Shown here in pieces: positions 1-8,638 of a stretch of 64,000 nucleotides of DNA. Location: NCBI RefSeq assembly GCF_001653515.1, contig NZ_LYOY01000029.1, positions 496,001-560,000 on the forward strand. Reading direction: 5' to 3'. A program made the position numbers and the translations under genes. Within the stretch, counting starts at the first letter, position 1, and the number at the start of each line of letters is the position of its first letter. The notes under the pieces are model-generated. The model was not told the DNA's origin. It was given only the letters and a program-made list of their open reading frames with translations, and did not search any database. The DNA comes from Streptomyces sp. ERV7. Lineage in GTDB: Bacteria > Actinomycetota > Actinomycetes > Streptomycetales > Streptomycetaceae.

Positions 1-211
1 GCCCCCACAGGGGGAACGCCGTGTGCCGGTACACGTTCGGCGGCAGCTCCCAGGTGACCGGCTCGCGGCCGCTGCCGGTGAGGGCCAGGACATTGAAGTC
101 GACCTCCGGCATACCGCGGACGAGCTGGTCGCACCAGGTGCTCACGCCTCCGTGAATGTGCGGATAGGTGCCTTCCGTGAGCATGGTGACATGACGGCCA
201 CTGCTCGGCAT
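1..211 (-). CDS. PelF-like GT4 glycosyltransferase, N-terminal part (cut by window edge)
   Basis: Only the first 70 codons are inside the window. The start is the ATG at 211, preceded by a G-rich ribosome site (GGGGGGA, about 6 bases away). The N-terminus reads VTMLTEGTYPHIHGGVSTWC followed by a DxLVRGMPEVDF-type stretch. That is the typical opening of DUF3492/PelF-family GT4 enzymes, where a nucleotide-sugar transferase begins with an HGGVS loop. PelF polymerises UDP-GalNAc-type sugars into the Pel polysaccharide; the substrate here is inferred. The gene lies 37 bases behind the secreted deacetylase on the same strand, so the two are probably one operon. The C-terminal half and catalytic EX7E region cannot be seen. 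Confidence 0.75.
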   Translation of the reverse strand, partial: MPSSGRHVTMLTEGTYPHIHGGVSTWCDQLVRGMPEVDFNVLALTGSGREPVTWELPPNVYRHTAFPLWG

Positions 212-248
212 TGGTGTCCCCCCTGGACAGCGAATGTCAGTCGGCTGG

Positions 249-2261
249 TCAGGCCGGAAGCTTCAGCGTGATCGCCGCCTGGAGCGGTCCCGGTGAGGAC
301 CAGGCGGAGCGCTGACCCGCGTACGGCGTGCCGAACACGGTGGTACCGAGGAGCTGTTGCTGGCGGGTGCCCTCGGGTGCGGTGACGGGTGCCACCACGC
401 CCGACGGCGCCTGGACGGTCACGGTGGTACCGACGCGGTACGCGGTGACCTTGCCGTCCTCGACCGCCTTGGCCCACGCGGCCTGGCGGCCGAGTTCGGT
501 GCCGATGTCGCGCTGGCGCAGGTTGACGACGGGCGCGCTGTCCGCGAACAGACCACGATAGTCGCCGAGCACCTTGTCGAGGACCGGGTAGAGGAGCCGC
601 TCCTCGGCCAGGTTGGACTGGTGGACGTAGTGCGGCCGCGGGTCGTTGCCGAGCACATGGCGCAGTGCGGTGCCGGCCTCCTGGGGAACGATGTGGGACT
701 GGTAGCCGGTGGCGGTGTCCAGCGGCGCGGACAGACAGGTGGACGTCGGGTTGTTCTCGCAGATCCCGCTGCCGCCGTCCGCCTTCGAGGTGTAGATCCA
801 GTTGTACTCGTCGGTCATCTCGGCCGCGCTGCCGACGTTGTAGTACACGTTCATCGGGTAGCGCGGCACCGTGAGGGCCTTGCCGACCGGGCGCTGCTGC
901 GGCTCGCGCGAGTTGTCGCTCCCGATCCACTTGACCCCGGCGTCGAGGAGCCCGGCGGCCAGGTTGGGGTTGTCCTGGGGCTGCTGCGGCAGGGTCTTCA
1001 GGCCGGAGTGCTCACCGGTGACCAGTTCGGTGCGGTCGACCGGAAGGCCCTTCTGCACGCCCCACTGGTAGTTGTTGTTGATCTGGCCGGAAATATCGCT
1101 CCGGCTCACCCACTTGGTGCTGCCGTCGGCGTTCTTCGCACACGTCCAGGGCACGGTGGTGGTGTCCTGGACGCAGCCGAGGAACGCGTGCGTGTACGTG
1201 TGGTTCTCCCAGCGGAACTTGGCCTTGTCGGCGAGGAGCTGGGCGGTGAGCGCGTCGGTGCCGCCGTGCTCGGTCTTCCACTCCTCGCCGGAACCCGCGT
1301 TGTACAGCAGGTCAAGGGTGAAACCGCTGCTCTGCTCCCACTGTGCGGCGTACTGCGCGTCGGCCGCCGTCATACGGATGTCGGCCGTCTCGCCCCCTCC
1401 GCCGGCGCAGTCGAAGTCGCCGGGTGTGCAGTTGAGCGTGCTGTCCCAGCGGGCGTCCGGCGCGAAGACATCGTCGACATGCACGGCAAAATAGTTGCGG
1501 CTCTGCCCGAGGTGTACGCCTTGAGTCAGCCATTCCACCATGCCGCGGGCCAGCACCTTGAACTGCTCCTGGTACTGGTTGTAGGCGAAGGTGACGACCA
1601 GTTCGCTGCGCCCGTCGTGGGTGTAGGACCCGACCAGGGAGCCGCCGGTGGGCGCGGTGAGATAGCTGGTGTAGCCCTCCCGGGGATGGCCCGCGTACCC
1701 GTAGCTCTCCGCCACCGACGCGGAGTTGTCCTCGAAGAGGACCGTTCCGTCGAGGTAGTTGAAGGGCCCCGTCAGGCCCGCCGGGCTGACCTGGGTCCTG
1801 GCGCCGTCGAGCACCCCGGCCCAGCCGCCGTTCTGGTCCGTGTAGTCGAGCCCGACCTCGGGGTGGGCCCAGGTGTAGGCGTCGATCTGGCGGATGCCGA
1901 AGGTCTTCTCGTACGCCGCGAGCGCGGTCTGCTCGGGGGCGTCGGCCGAGCCGAACGGGATCTCGTTGGGCGCGACGACGCCCTGGAACTTGGCGCGGGG
2001 CCGCCCGCCCACCGTGTCGCTGAGGAATGCCGCGTCGACCCTCGGGCGCCCGGCGTCGCCCAGCTTCACCGTCTGGTACGGCAGCCCGATGCTCCTGAGC
2101 TGGGCCACCAGCGCGTCCACCGCGCTGCCCCCGTCGTCCAGGACGAGCACCTTGAGATCGATGCGCGGAGGTGTCGTCGCCGTCTCGGCACCGGCCGCGG
2201 GTATGCCCGCCGCCAGGAGCCCGGCGGTGAGCAGAGCCACCGTGGTTCTGCCCGTGTTCAT
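249..2261 (-). CDS. Secreted polysaccharide deacetylase resembling Agd3 (CE18-like)
   Basis: This 670-residue exported protein has a signal peptide at about 1-26 (hydrophobic core, then AGA-E). An N-terminal alpha/beta region (35-250) precedes a NodB-like deacetylase barrel. The metal/catalytic motifs are FAVHVDDVF (HVDD at 261-264) and WENHTYTH (HTYTH at 354-358), with further conserved His in EHSG (417-420) and PHYVHQ (543-548). The length, order and a Cys-rich insertion match fungal Agd3, which deacetylates GalNAc in galactosaminogalactan. The start at 2261 has AGAAGG eight bases upstream; an in-frame ATG at 2294 has no such site. A PelF-like transferase gene follows 37 bases downstream, suggesting synthesis and de-N-acetylation of an exported amino-sugar polymer. 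Substrate is inference. Confidence 0.75.
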   Translation of the reverse strand: MNTGRTTVALLTAGLLAAGIPAAGAETATTPPRIDLKVLVLDDGGSAVDALVAQLRSIGLPYQTVKLGDAGRPRVDAAFLSDTVGGRPRAKFQGVVAPNEIPFGSADAPEQTALAAYEKTFGIRQIDAYTWAHPEVGLDYTDQNGGWAGVLDGARTQVSPAGLTGPFNYLDGTVLFEDNSASVAESYGYAGHPREGYTSYLTAPTGGSLVGSYTHDGRSELVVTFAYNQYQEQFKVLARGMVEWLTQGVHLGQSRNYFAVHVDDVFAPDARWDSTLNCTPGDFDCAGGGGETADIRMTAADAQYAAQWEQSSGFTLDLLYNAGSGEEWKTEHGGTDALTAQLLADKAKFRWENHTYTHAFLGCVQDTTTVPWTCAKNADGSTKWVSRSDISGQINNNYQWGVQKGLPVDRTELVTGEHSGLKTLPQQPQDNPNLAAGLLDAGVKWIGSDNSREPQQRPVGKALTVPRYPMNVYYNVGSAAEMTDEYNWIYTSKADGGSGICENNPTSTCLSAPLDTATGYQSHIVPQEAGTALRHVLGNDPRPHYVHQSNLAEERLLYPVLDKVLGDYRGLFADSAPVVNLRQRDIGTELGRQAAWAKAVEDGKVTAYRVGTTVTVQAPSGVVAPVTAPEGTRQQQLLGTTVFGTPYAGQRSAWSSPGPLQAAITLKLPA

Positions 2262-2579
2262 GCGGTTCGCCTTCTTCAATGTTTCCCCCCTCATGGGGGC
2301 CCTTCCGCATGCGTGCGCACATGGCAGGACCTGTGAAGATGATGCAAAGGAGCCACCTGCGCCCTTGCCCGAACGGGCCGAGTGTGACTGAGCTCTCACA
2401 GTCTGGCGGGGGAACGTTGAAGAGACACCACGGATGAGTGAATTGCCGCCGCCGTGATCGAAGCGCACCTGCGCGCGTACGCTCGTATCCGCGCCCAACT
2501 CGGCCGAATTACGATGCGCCGGGGCACAGCCGACCCATCCCTCGGCTCGGAAACTCAACGGAAGAGAGACTTCACCACC
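2262..2579. other. Intergenic region between divergent deacetylase and pepA genes
   Basis: This stretch of about 320 bases separates the start codons of two divergent genes and must hold both promoters. I see a short G/C-rich inverted sequence around 2307-2325 (CATGCGTGCGCACATG). I see no convincing -35/-10 pair, no gene and no repeat. An in-frame upstream extension of pepA is open to about 2454 but has no ribosome site and no aminopeptidase-like sequence. Confidence 0.5.
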
Positions 2580-4100
2580 GTGACTGCTCTGACTCTCAGC
2601 ACTGCTGGTGCCGCGACGCTGCGCGCCGACGCCGTCGTCGTCGGCATCGCCAAGGGCACTGGGCCCAAGGGGGGTCTGGTCGTCGCGCCGGGCGCCGAGG
2701 CCGTGGACAAGGCGTTCGGCGGCAAGCTCGCCGGCGTCCTGGAGACCCTGGGTGCCTCCGGTGCCGAGGGCGAGGCGACCAAGCTGCCGTCGCCGTCCGG
2801 CCTGAAGGCGCCGGTCGTGCTGGCCGTCGGACTCGGCACGGCCCCGGGGAAGGACGAGGCGTTCGCCGCCGAGGTGCTCCGCTCCGCCGCCGGCGCCGCG
2901 GCCCGCGCGCTCAACGGCACCAAGAAGGCCGCGTTCGCGCTGCCCGTGGAGGCGGCCGAGGACGTGGCGGCCATCGCGGAGGGCGCGCTGCTCGGTGCGT
3001 ACGCCTTCACCGCGTACCAGGACGGCGGCAAGGGCGCGAAGGCGCCACTGGCCGAAATCGCCTTGATCGGCGCCAAGCCGCGTGACAAGGCTCACAAGGC
3101 CGCCGCCGAGCGCGCCATCACGCTGGCCGAGGAGCTGAACCGCGCCCGCGACCTGGTGAACACCCCGCCGAACGACCTCTACCCCGAATCCTTCGCCGCA
3201 GTCGCCACCGCGGCCGGCAAGGAGCACGGCGTCAAGGTGCAGGTGCTCGACGAGAAGGCGCTCACCAAGGGCGGCTACGGCGGCATCCTCGGCGTCGGCA
3301 CCGGCTCCGCCAACGCGCCCCGCCTGGTGAAGATCGCCTACACCCACCCGGCCGCGGCCAAGTCGCTCGCCTACGTCGGCAAGGGCATCACCTACGACTC
3401 GGGCGGCATCTCGCTGAAGCCGGCCGGCCACAACGAGACGATGAAGTGCGACATGGCCGGCGCCGCCGCCGTCTTCGCCGCCGTCGTCACGGCCGCCCGC
3501 CTCGGCCTGAAGGTGAACGTCACCGGCTGGCTGGCGCTCGCCGAGAACATGCCGTCGGGCACCGCCACCCGCCCGGGCGACGTCCTGCGCATGTACAGCG
3601 GCAAGACCGTCGAGGTCCTCAACACCGACGCCGAGGGCCGGCTCGTGCTGGCCGACGCCCTGGCCAAGGCCTCCGAGGAGAACCCGGACGCGATCGTCGA
3701 CGTGGCGACCCTGACCGGCGCCATGATGATGGCGCTCGGCAGCCGCACCTTCGGCGTGATGGCCAACGACGACGCCTTCCGCACCGCCGTCCACGAGACG
3801 GCGGAGGAGGCCGGCGAGCAGTCCTGGCCGATGCCGCTCCCCGCCGACCTGCGCAAGGGCATGGACTCCCCGACCGCCGACATCGCCAACATGGGCGAGC
3901 GGATGGGCGGCGGCCTGGTGGCCGGTCTGTTCCTGAAGGAGTTCGTGGGCGAGGGCATCACCTGGGCCCACCTGGACATCGCGGGCCCGGCCTACAACGA
4001 GGGCGCCCCCTTCGGCTACACCCCCAAGGGCGGCACCGGCTCCGCGGTCCGCACCCTGGTCCGGCTGGCCGAGCGCACCGCCGACGGCGAGCTGGGCTGA
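2580..4100 (+). CDS. pepA: Leucyl aminopeptidase (M17)
   Basis: A 506-residue cytosolic M17 metallo-aminopeptidase that releases N-terminal residues during peptide turnover. The N-terminal macro-like domain spans about 1-170 and the catalytic domain follows. The metal-site strand GITYDSGGISLKP lies near 268-280 and the family signature NTDAEGRLVLADAL near 347-360. I chose the GTG at 2580 because the protein there starts like other actinobacterial members (VTALTLSTAG) and GAAGAGAGA lies about 11 bases upstream. The hairpin at 4118-4141 ends the unit. lpdA follows on the same strand but about 300 bases away, so it is probably transcribed separately. Confidence 0.95.
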   Translation: MTALTLSTAGAATLRADAVVVGIAKGTGPKGGLVVAPGAEAVDKAFGGKLAGVLETLGASGAEGEATKLPSPSGLKAPVVLAVGLGTAPGKDEAFAAEVLRSAAGAAARALNGTKKAAFALPVEAAEDVAAIAEGALLGAYAFTAYQDGGKGAKAPLAEIALIGAKPRDKAHKAAAERAITLAEELNRARDLVNTPPNDLYPESFAAVATAAGKEHGVKVQVLDEKALTKGGYGGILGVGTGSANAPRLVKIAYTHPAAAKSLAYVGKGITYDSGGISLKPAGHNETMKCDMAGAAAVFAAVVTAARLGLKVNVTGWLALAENMPSGTATRPGDVLRMYSGKTVEVLNTDAEGRLVLADALAKASEENPDAIVDVATLTGAMMMALGSRTFGVMANDDAFRTAVHETAEEAGEQSWPMPLPADLRKGMDSPTADIANMGERMGGGLVAGLFLKEFVGEGITWAHLDIAGPAYNEGAPFGYTPKGGTGSAVRTLVRLAERTADGELG

Positions 4101-4117
4101 CCCCATGTGACACCGAT

Positions 4118-4141
4118 GGCCTCGGGCATATGCCCGAGGCC
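4118..4141. terminator. Perfect palindromic terminator after pepA
   Basis: A 24-base perfect palindrome (GGCCTCGGGCAT and its complement), 18 bases after the pepA stop and followed by GTTCGTGTT. The remainder of the gap to lpdA (4142-4399) carries no gene; GGAGG at 4388-4392 serves lpdA. Confidence 0.7.
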
Positions 4142-4399
4142 GTTCGTGTTCCGTCCCCGTACACGTCCGGATTGCGCTCTGGACGAAATCCGGAGGTACG
4201 TACACGTCGATCGCCCTCCCGCGGGGCGATCGGCCGTCCCGGAGCCCGGCCCGGCGTCCCGCCTTCCGGCAACAAGTGCGAAGATGGGTTCTCGGCAGGA
4301 CAGGGCCCCCACCACAGGGCCGACGAAGACAGCGGCCGAACACCAGCCGCCGCCCGGTCACGGGACCGGCGCCCGGCGCACATGCATGGAGGACGTGAC

Positions 4400-5788
4400 G
4401 TGGCGAACGACGCCAGCACCGTTTTCGACCTAGTGATCCTCGGCGGTGGCAGTGGCGGCTACGCCGCGGCCCTGCGCGGAGCGCAGCTGGGCCTGGACGT
4501 CGCACTGATCGAGAAGAACAAGCTCGGCGGCACCTGCCTGCACAACGGCTGCATCCCCACCAAGGCCCTGCTGCACGCCGGCGAGATCGCCGACCAGGCG
4601 CGCGAGGCCGAACAGTTCGGTGTCAAGGCCACCTTCGAGGGCATCGACATCGCGGCCGTCCACAAGTACAAGGACGACGTGATCTCGGGCCTGTACAAGG
4701 GCCTCCAGGGCCTGGTCGCCTCCCGCAAGGTGACGTACATCGAGGGTGAGGGCCGCCTCTCGTCGCCCACCTCGGTCGACGTCAACGGGCAGCGCGTCCA
4801 GGGCCGCCACGTCCTCCTGGCGACCGGCTCCGTGCCGAAGTCGCTGCCGGGCCTGGAGATCGACGGCAACCGCGTCATCTCCTCGGACCACGCGCTGACC
4901 CTGGACCGCGTCCCGCAGTCCGCGATCATCCTGGGCGGCGGCGTCATCGGCGTCGAGTTCGCCTCGGCGTGGAAGTCCTTCGGCACCGACGTCACCGTCG
5001 TCGAGGGCCTCAAGCACCTCGTCCCGGCCGAGGACGAGAACTCCTCGAAGCTTCTTGAGCGCGCGTTCCGCAAGCGCGGCATCAAGTTCAACCTGGGCAC
5101 CTTCTTCCAGAAGGCCGAGTACACCCAGAGCGGCGTCAAGGTCACGCTGGCCGACGGCAAGGAGTTCGAGGCCGAGGTCCTCCTCGTCGCCATCGGCCGC
5201 GGCCCGGTCTCGCAGGGCCTCGGTTACGAGGAGCAGGGCGTCGCGATGGACCGCGGCTACGTCCTCGTCGACGAGTACATGCGCACCAACGTGCCGACCA
5301 TCTCGGCCGTCGGTGACCTCGTCCCGACCCTCCAGCTCGCGCACGTCGGCTTCGCCGAGGGCATCCTGGTGGCGGAGCGTCTGGCCGGTCTCAAGACCGT
5401 CCCGATCGACTACGACGGTGTGCCGCGCGTGACGTACTGCCACCCCGAGGTCGCCTCCGTCGGCATCTCCGAGGCCAAGGCCAAGGAGATCTACGGTGCG
5501 GACAAGGTCGTCGCTCTGAAGTACAACCTCGCGGGCAACGGCAAGAGCAAGATCCTCAAGACCGCGGGCGAGATCAAGCTCGTCCAGGTCAAGGACGGTG
5601 CCGTGGTCGGCGTCCACATGGTCGGTGACCGTATGGGCGAGCAGGTCGGCGAAGCCCAGCTGATCTACAACTGGGAGGCTCTGCCGGCCGAGGTCGCGCA
5701 GCTCATCCACGCGCACCCGACGCAGAACGAGGCTCTCGGCGAGGCGCACCTGGCGCTGGCCGGCAAGCCGCTGCACTCCCACGACTAA
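4400..5788 (+). CDS. lpdA: Dihydrolipoyl dehydrogenase (E3)
   Basis: A 462-residue flavoprotein disulfide reductase that reoxidises dihydrolipoyl groups of the 2-oxoacid dehydrogenases with NAD+. It shows the FAD Rossmann motif LGGGSGGYAAAL near residue 13, the redox pair in GGTCLHNGCIPTK near 43-51, a second nucleotide-binding motif ILGGGVIGVEFAS, and the catalytic HPTQNEALGEAH near 438. The GTG start at 4400 has GGAGG eight bases upstream. The sucB fragment begins 54 bases downstream, so lpdA and sucB form the usual actinomycete unit in which E3 serves both pyruvate and 2-oxoglutarate dehydrogenases. Here its E2 partner is broken. Confidence 0.96.
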   Translation: MANDASTVFDLVILGGGSGGYAAALRGAQLGLDVALIEKNKLGGTCLHNGCIPTKALLHAGEIADQAREAEQFGVKATFEGIDIAAVHKYKDDVISGLYKGLQGLVASRKVTYIEGEGRLSSPTSVDVNGQRVQGRHVLLATGSVPKSLPGLEIDGNRVISSDHALTLDRVPQSAIILGGGVIGVEFASAWKSFGTDVTVVEGLKHLVPAEDENSSKLLERAFRKRGIKFNLGTFFQKAEYTQSGVKVTLADGKEFEAEVLLVAIGRGPVSQGLGYEEQGVAMDRGYVLVDEYMRTNVPTISAVGDLVPTLQLAHVGFAEGILVAERLAGLKTVPIDYDGVPRVTYCHPEVASVGISEAKAKEIYGADKVVALKYNLAGNGKSKILKTAGEIKLVQVKDGAVVGVHMVGDRMGEQVGEAQLIYNWEALPAEVAQLIHAHPTQNEALGEAHLALAGKPLHSHD

Positions 5789-5842
5789 TTGCCCTCGGGC
5801 GCGACGACCACTTCCGCAATTCTGTAAGGAGAAACTGAAACC

Positions 5843-6134
5843 ATGTCGGTTTCCGTAACCCTTCCGGCGCTCGGCGAGAGCGTCACCGAGGGCACCGTCA
5901 CCCGCTGGCTGAAGGCCGAGGGCGAGCGCGTCGAGGCCGACGAGCCGTTGCTCGAGGTCTCGACCGACAAGGTCGACACCGAGATCCCGGCCCCGGCCTC
6001 CGGCATCCTGGCCTCCATCAAGGTGGCCGAGGACGAGACCGTCGAGGTCGGCGCCGAGCTGGCGATCATCGACGACGGCACGGGCGCGCCCGCCGCCGCC
6101 CCGGCTCCGGCCCAGGCCGAGGCCCCCGCCGCCG
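5843..6134 (+). pseudogene. sucB: sucB 5' fragment: lipoyl domain of dihydrolipoamide acyltransferase (E2)
   Basis: The ATG at 5843 follows AAGGAG and opens a normal E2 lipoyl domain: [17 protein letters not shown], then the lipoylation lysine in [15 protein letters not shown], then an Ala/Pro/Glu linker. At about residue 95 the reading frame stops making sense as E2 and runs to a stop at 6634 in the wrong frame of an aceE remnant. The second lipoyl domain, subunit-binding domain and acyltransferase domain (normally some 450-500 further residues) are absent. In actinobacteria this E2 is shared by pyruvate and 2-oxoglutarate dehydrogenases, so the loss would be severe unless another copy exists. 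The exact joint cannot be placed within about 6125-6155 because both genes could supply the C/G-rich bases. Confidence 0.85.
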
Positions 6135-7388
6135 CTCCCGCTGCCCGCCCCGGCCGACAAGGCGTTCGCCGCCTTCGACAAGGGCTCCGGCAGCCAGTCC
6201 ATGGCCACCACCATGGCCTTCGTCCGGCTGGTCAAGGACCTCATCCGCGACAAGGAGACCGGCAAGCGCTGGGTCCCGATCGTCCCGGACGAGGCCCGTA
6301 CCTTCGGTATGGAGTCGCTGTTCCCCTCGCTCGGCATCTACTCGCCGAAGGGCCAGACGTACGAGCCGGTCGACCGCGACCAGCTGATGTACTACCGCGA
6401 GGCGAAGGACGGCCAGATCCTCAACGAGGGGATCACCGAGGCCGGTTCGATGGCCGACTTCATCGCCGCGTCGTCCGCGTACTCCACGCACGGCGAAGCG
6501 ATGATCCCGTTCTACATCTTCTACTCGATGTTCGGCTGGCAGCGCACCGCCGACCAGATGTGGCAGCTCGGCGACCAGCTGGGCCGCGGCTTCCTGGTGG
6601 GCGCCACCGCCGGTCGTACGACGCTGACCGGTGAGGGCCTCCAGCACGCCGACGGCCACTCGCCGGTGATCGCCGCGACCAACCCGGCGGCGCTCACCTA
6701 CGACCCGGCGTTCGCGTACGAGATCGGCACCATCGTCAAGGACGGTCTGCGCCGGATGTACGGCGAGGCGGCCCCGGGCGAGGACCAGAACGTCTTCTAC
6801 TACCTCACCGTGTACAACGAGCCCATGCCGCAGCCCGCCAAGCCGGCCGGGATCGACGAGGGCATCATCAAGGGCCTCTACCGCTTCAACACGGCCGAGT
6901 CGGCCGGGCTGGACGTGGCGACCGCCAACCCCGCGCGCATCCAGCTGCTCGGCTCCGGCACCGCGATCCACTGGACCCTCCAGGCCCAGAAGCTGCTCGC
7001 CGAGGAGTGGGGCGTGGCCGCCGACGTGTGGTCCGCGACCTCCTGGACCGAGCTGCGCCGCGACGCCCTGGAGGCGGACGCCGCGCTCCTTCGCGGCGAG
7101 GAGCGGGTGCCGTACGTACGGCAGGCGCTGGCCGGTGCCGAGGGCCCGGTCCTCGCGGTCAGCGACTACATGCGCCAGGTCCCGGACCAGATCGCGCAGT
7201 GGGTCGAGCAGGACTACTCCTCGCTCGGCGCCGACGGGTTCGGCCTCTCCGACACCCGTGACGCGGCCCGCCGCCACTTCGGCGTCGACGCCCAGTCGAT
7301 CGTGGTCGCGGCCCTGGCCCAGCTGGCCCGGCGCGGCGAGGTCAAGGCCTCGTCCGTGAAGGAAGCCCGCGAGCGGTACGGCCTGTAA
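6135..7388 (+). pseudogene. aceE: aceE 3' fragment: pyruvate dehydrogenase E1, homodimeric type
   Basis: From about 6135 the frame encodes [17 protein letters not shown], then [20 protein letters not shown], and continues to RERYGL. This is the C-terminal 415 or so residues of the ~900-residue AceE E1. The pyrimidine-binding and C-terminal domains are kept (for example [14 protein letters not shown], which carries a catalytic His, and IVKDGLRRMYG). The N-terminal half with the GDG...NN thiamine-diphosphate motif is missing. The frame differs from that of sucB, so no chimeric enzyme can be made. An ATG at 6201 could start a truncated protein but has no ribosome site. A strong terminator follows the stop. 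Confidence 0.88.
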
Positions 7389-7405
7389 GGCCACAGGAAG
7401 CGTGT

Positions 7406-7448
7406 ACGCCCCCGGGGGCGCGGCTCTGTGCCGCGCCCCCGGGGGCGT
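7406..7448. terminator. Strong rho-independent terminator after aceE
   Basis: A perfect 19-bp stem (ACGCCCCCGGGGGCGCGGC and its complement) closes on the 5-base loop TCTGT and is followed by TTTGTGTG. It lies 17 bases after the aceE stop, marking the end of the lpdA-sucB-aceE region. Confidence 0.85.
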
Positions 7449-7529
7449 TTGTGTGCGAACTGCGCGAGCGACCCGGCACGGTCCGCAGCCGAACAGAAAC
7501 GCCCTACGCGGCGCGGGCATCATTGCCCC

Positions 7530-8540
7530 ATGCGTGCCGCCCGACTCATCAAGATGGTCCTGCTCCTCCAGTCACGGCCGTCGATGACCGCCGCCGAGCT
7601 GGCGCGCGAGCTGGAGGTCTCCGAGCGCACGGTCACCCGGGACGCGCAGGCCCTCGGCGAGGCGGGGGTGCCGGTGTACGCGGACCGGGGCCGGGCCGGG
7701 GGCTACCGGCTGATCGGCGGCTACCGCACCCGGCTCACCGGGCTCGACCGGGACGAGGCCGCCGCGCTGTTCCTGTCCGGGGTGCCGGGCGCGCTGCGCG
7801 AGATGGGCCTGGAGGACGCGGCCTCGGCCGCCCGCCTCAAGGTGTCGGCGGCCCTGCTCCCCTCGCTGCGGGACGCGCCCGCGAGCGCCGGGCGGCGCTT
7901 CCATCTGGACGCGCCCGCCTGGTGGCAGGAGCCGGGGACACCCGAGCACCTGCCCGCCGTGGCCCGCGCCGTATGGGCGGACCTGGCACTGCGGGTGGTC
8001 TACCGGCGCCGCGACGGGGAGTCGGTGGAGCGCCTCCTGGAGCCGTACGGGCTCGTTCTGAAGGCCGGGGTCTGGTACGTGTGCGCCCGCGCCGGGGGCG
8101 AGCGCCCGGGCTTCCGGGTGTACCGGCTCGACCGGTTCGACGAGGTGGCGCGGAGCGGGGAGGCGTTCGTCCGGGACGAGTCCTTCGACCTGGCCGGGTT
8201 CTGGGCCGAGCGGGCGGCCTCCTTCGCCCGGGCGATGCTCCGCGAGACGGTCCTGGTACGGGTGTCGACGGCCGGGGCCGCCCGGCTGCCGTACGTCACG
8301 GGCGACCGGGAGTCGGTCCTGGCGGCCCTGGAGGCGGCCGAGGCGGACGGGCGGGGCCGGGTGACCGTGGCGCTGGCCGTGGAGTCGTACGACGTGGCGT
8401 ACGAACAGCTGATGCCGCTCGGGCCGGAGGTGGAGGTGCTCGAACCCACCGCACTGCGGGAACGGTTCACCGCCGCCGCCCGCGCGATGGGCGGACTCTA
8501 CGGCGGTTCACCGGGCGGCCGGGACGGCGTGGCCCGGTGA
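7530..8540 (+). CDS. WYL-domain transcriptional regulator
   Basis: A 336-residue DeoR-like regulator. Residues 1-60 form a winged HTH (MTAAELARELEVSERTVTRD), followed by a linker and a WYL ligand/nucleic-acid sensing domain from about 140, with the degenerate core GVWYVCARAGG and the RVYRLDRFDEV strand, and a C-terminal WCX-like region. WYL regulators respond to small molecules or nucleic acid; no effector can be named here. It sits alone between the aceE terminator and a DUF4240 gene. The ATG at 7530 lacks a clear ribosome site; an upstream in-frame extension exists but does not look like protein. Confidence 0.85.
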   Translation: MRAARLIKMVLLLQSRPSMTAAELARELEVSERTVTRDAQALGEAGVPVYADRGRAGGYRLIGGYRTRLTGLDRDEAAALFLSGVPGALREMGLEDAASAARLKVSAALLPSLRDAPASAGRRFHLDAPAWWQEPGTPEHLPAVARAVWADLALRVVYRRRDGESVERLLEPYGLVLKAGVWYVCARAGGERPGFRVYRLDRFDEVARSGEAFVRDESFDLAGFWAERAASFARAMLRETVLVRVSTAGAARLPYVTGDRESVLAALEAAEADGRGRVTVALAVESYDVAYEQLMPLGPEVEVLEPTALRERFTAAARAMGGLYGGSPGGRDGVAR

Positions 8541-8638
8541 ACCGGGACGGCCGGGCGAGTCGATCCGGCCGCCCGAAGGGCTGATTTGCGCGGCTCCGCG
8601 TGCGCGCCCACCCGCCAGCCACGATGCTGGATCCCGTG

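Noticed and set aside
4101..4399. tRNA or riboswitch in the pepA-lpdA gap
   Set aside because: Apart from the terminator palindrome no cloverleaf or known aptamer pattern could be folded by eye.
2262..4505. Long minus-strand open frame continuing upstream from the deacetylase across pepA to 4505
   Set aside because: It is antisense to pepA and exists because GC-biased codons leave few stops on the other strand. The upstream part is Gly/Arg/Val-rich without family resemblance, and the signal peptide with ribosome site starts at 2261.
5843..6634. A 263-residue short E2 protein
   Set aside because: After about residue 95 the sequence is aceE in the wrong frame, so this is a broken gene rather than a compact lipoyl protein.
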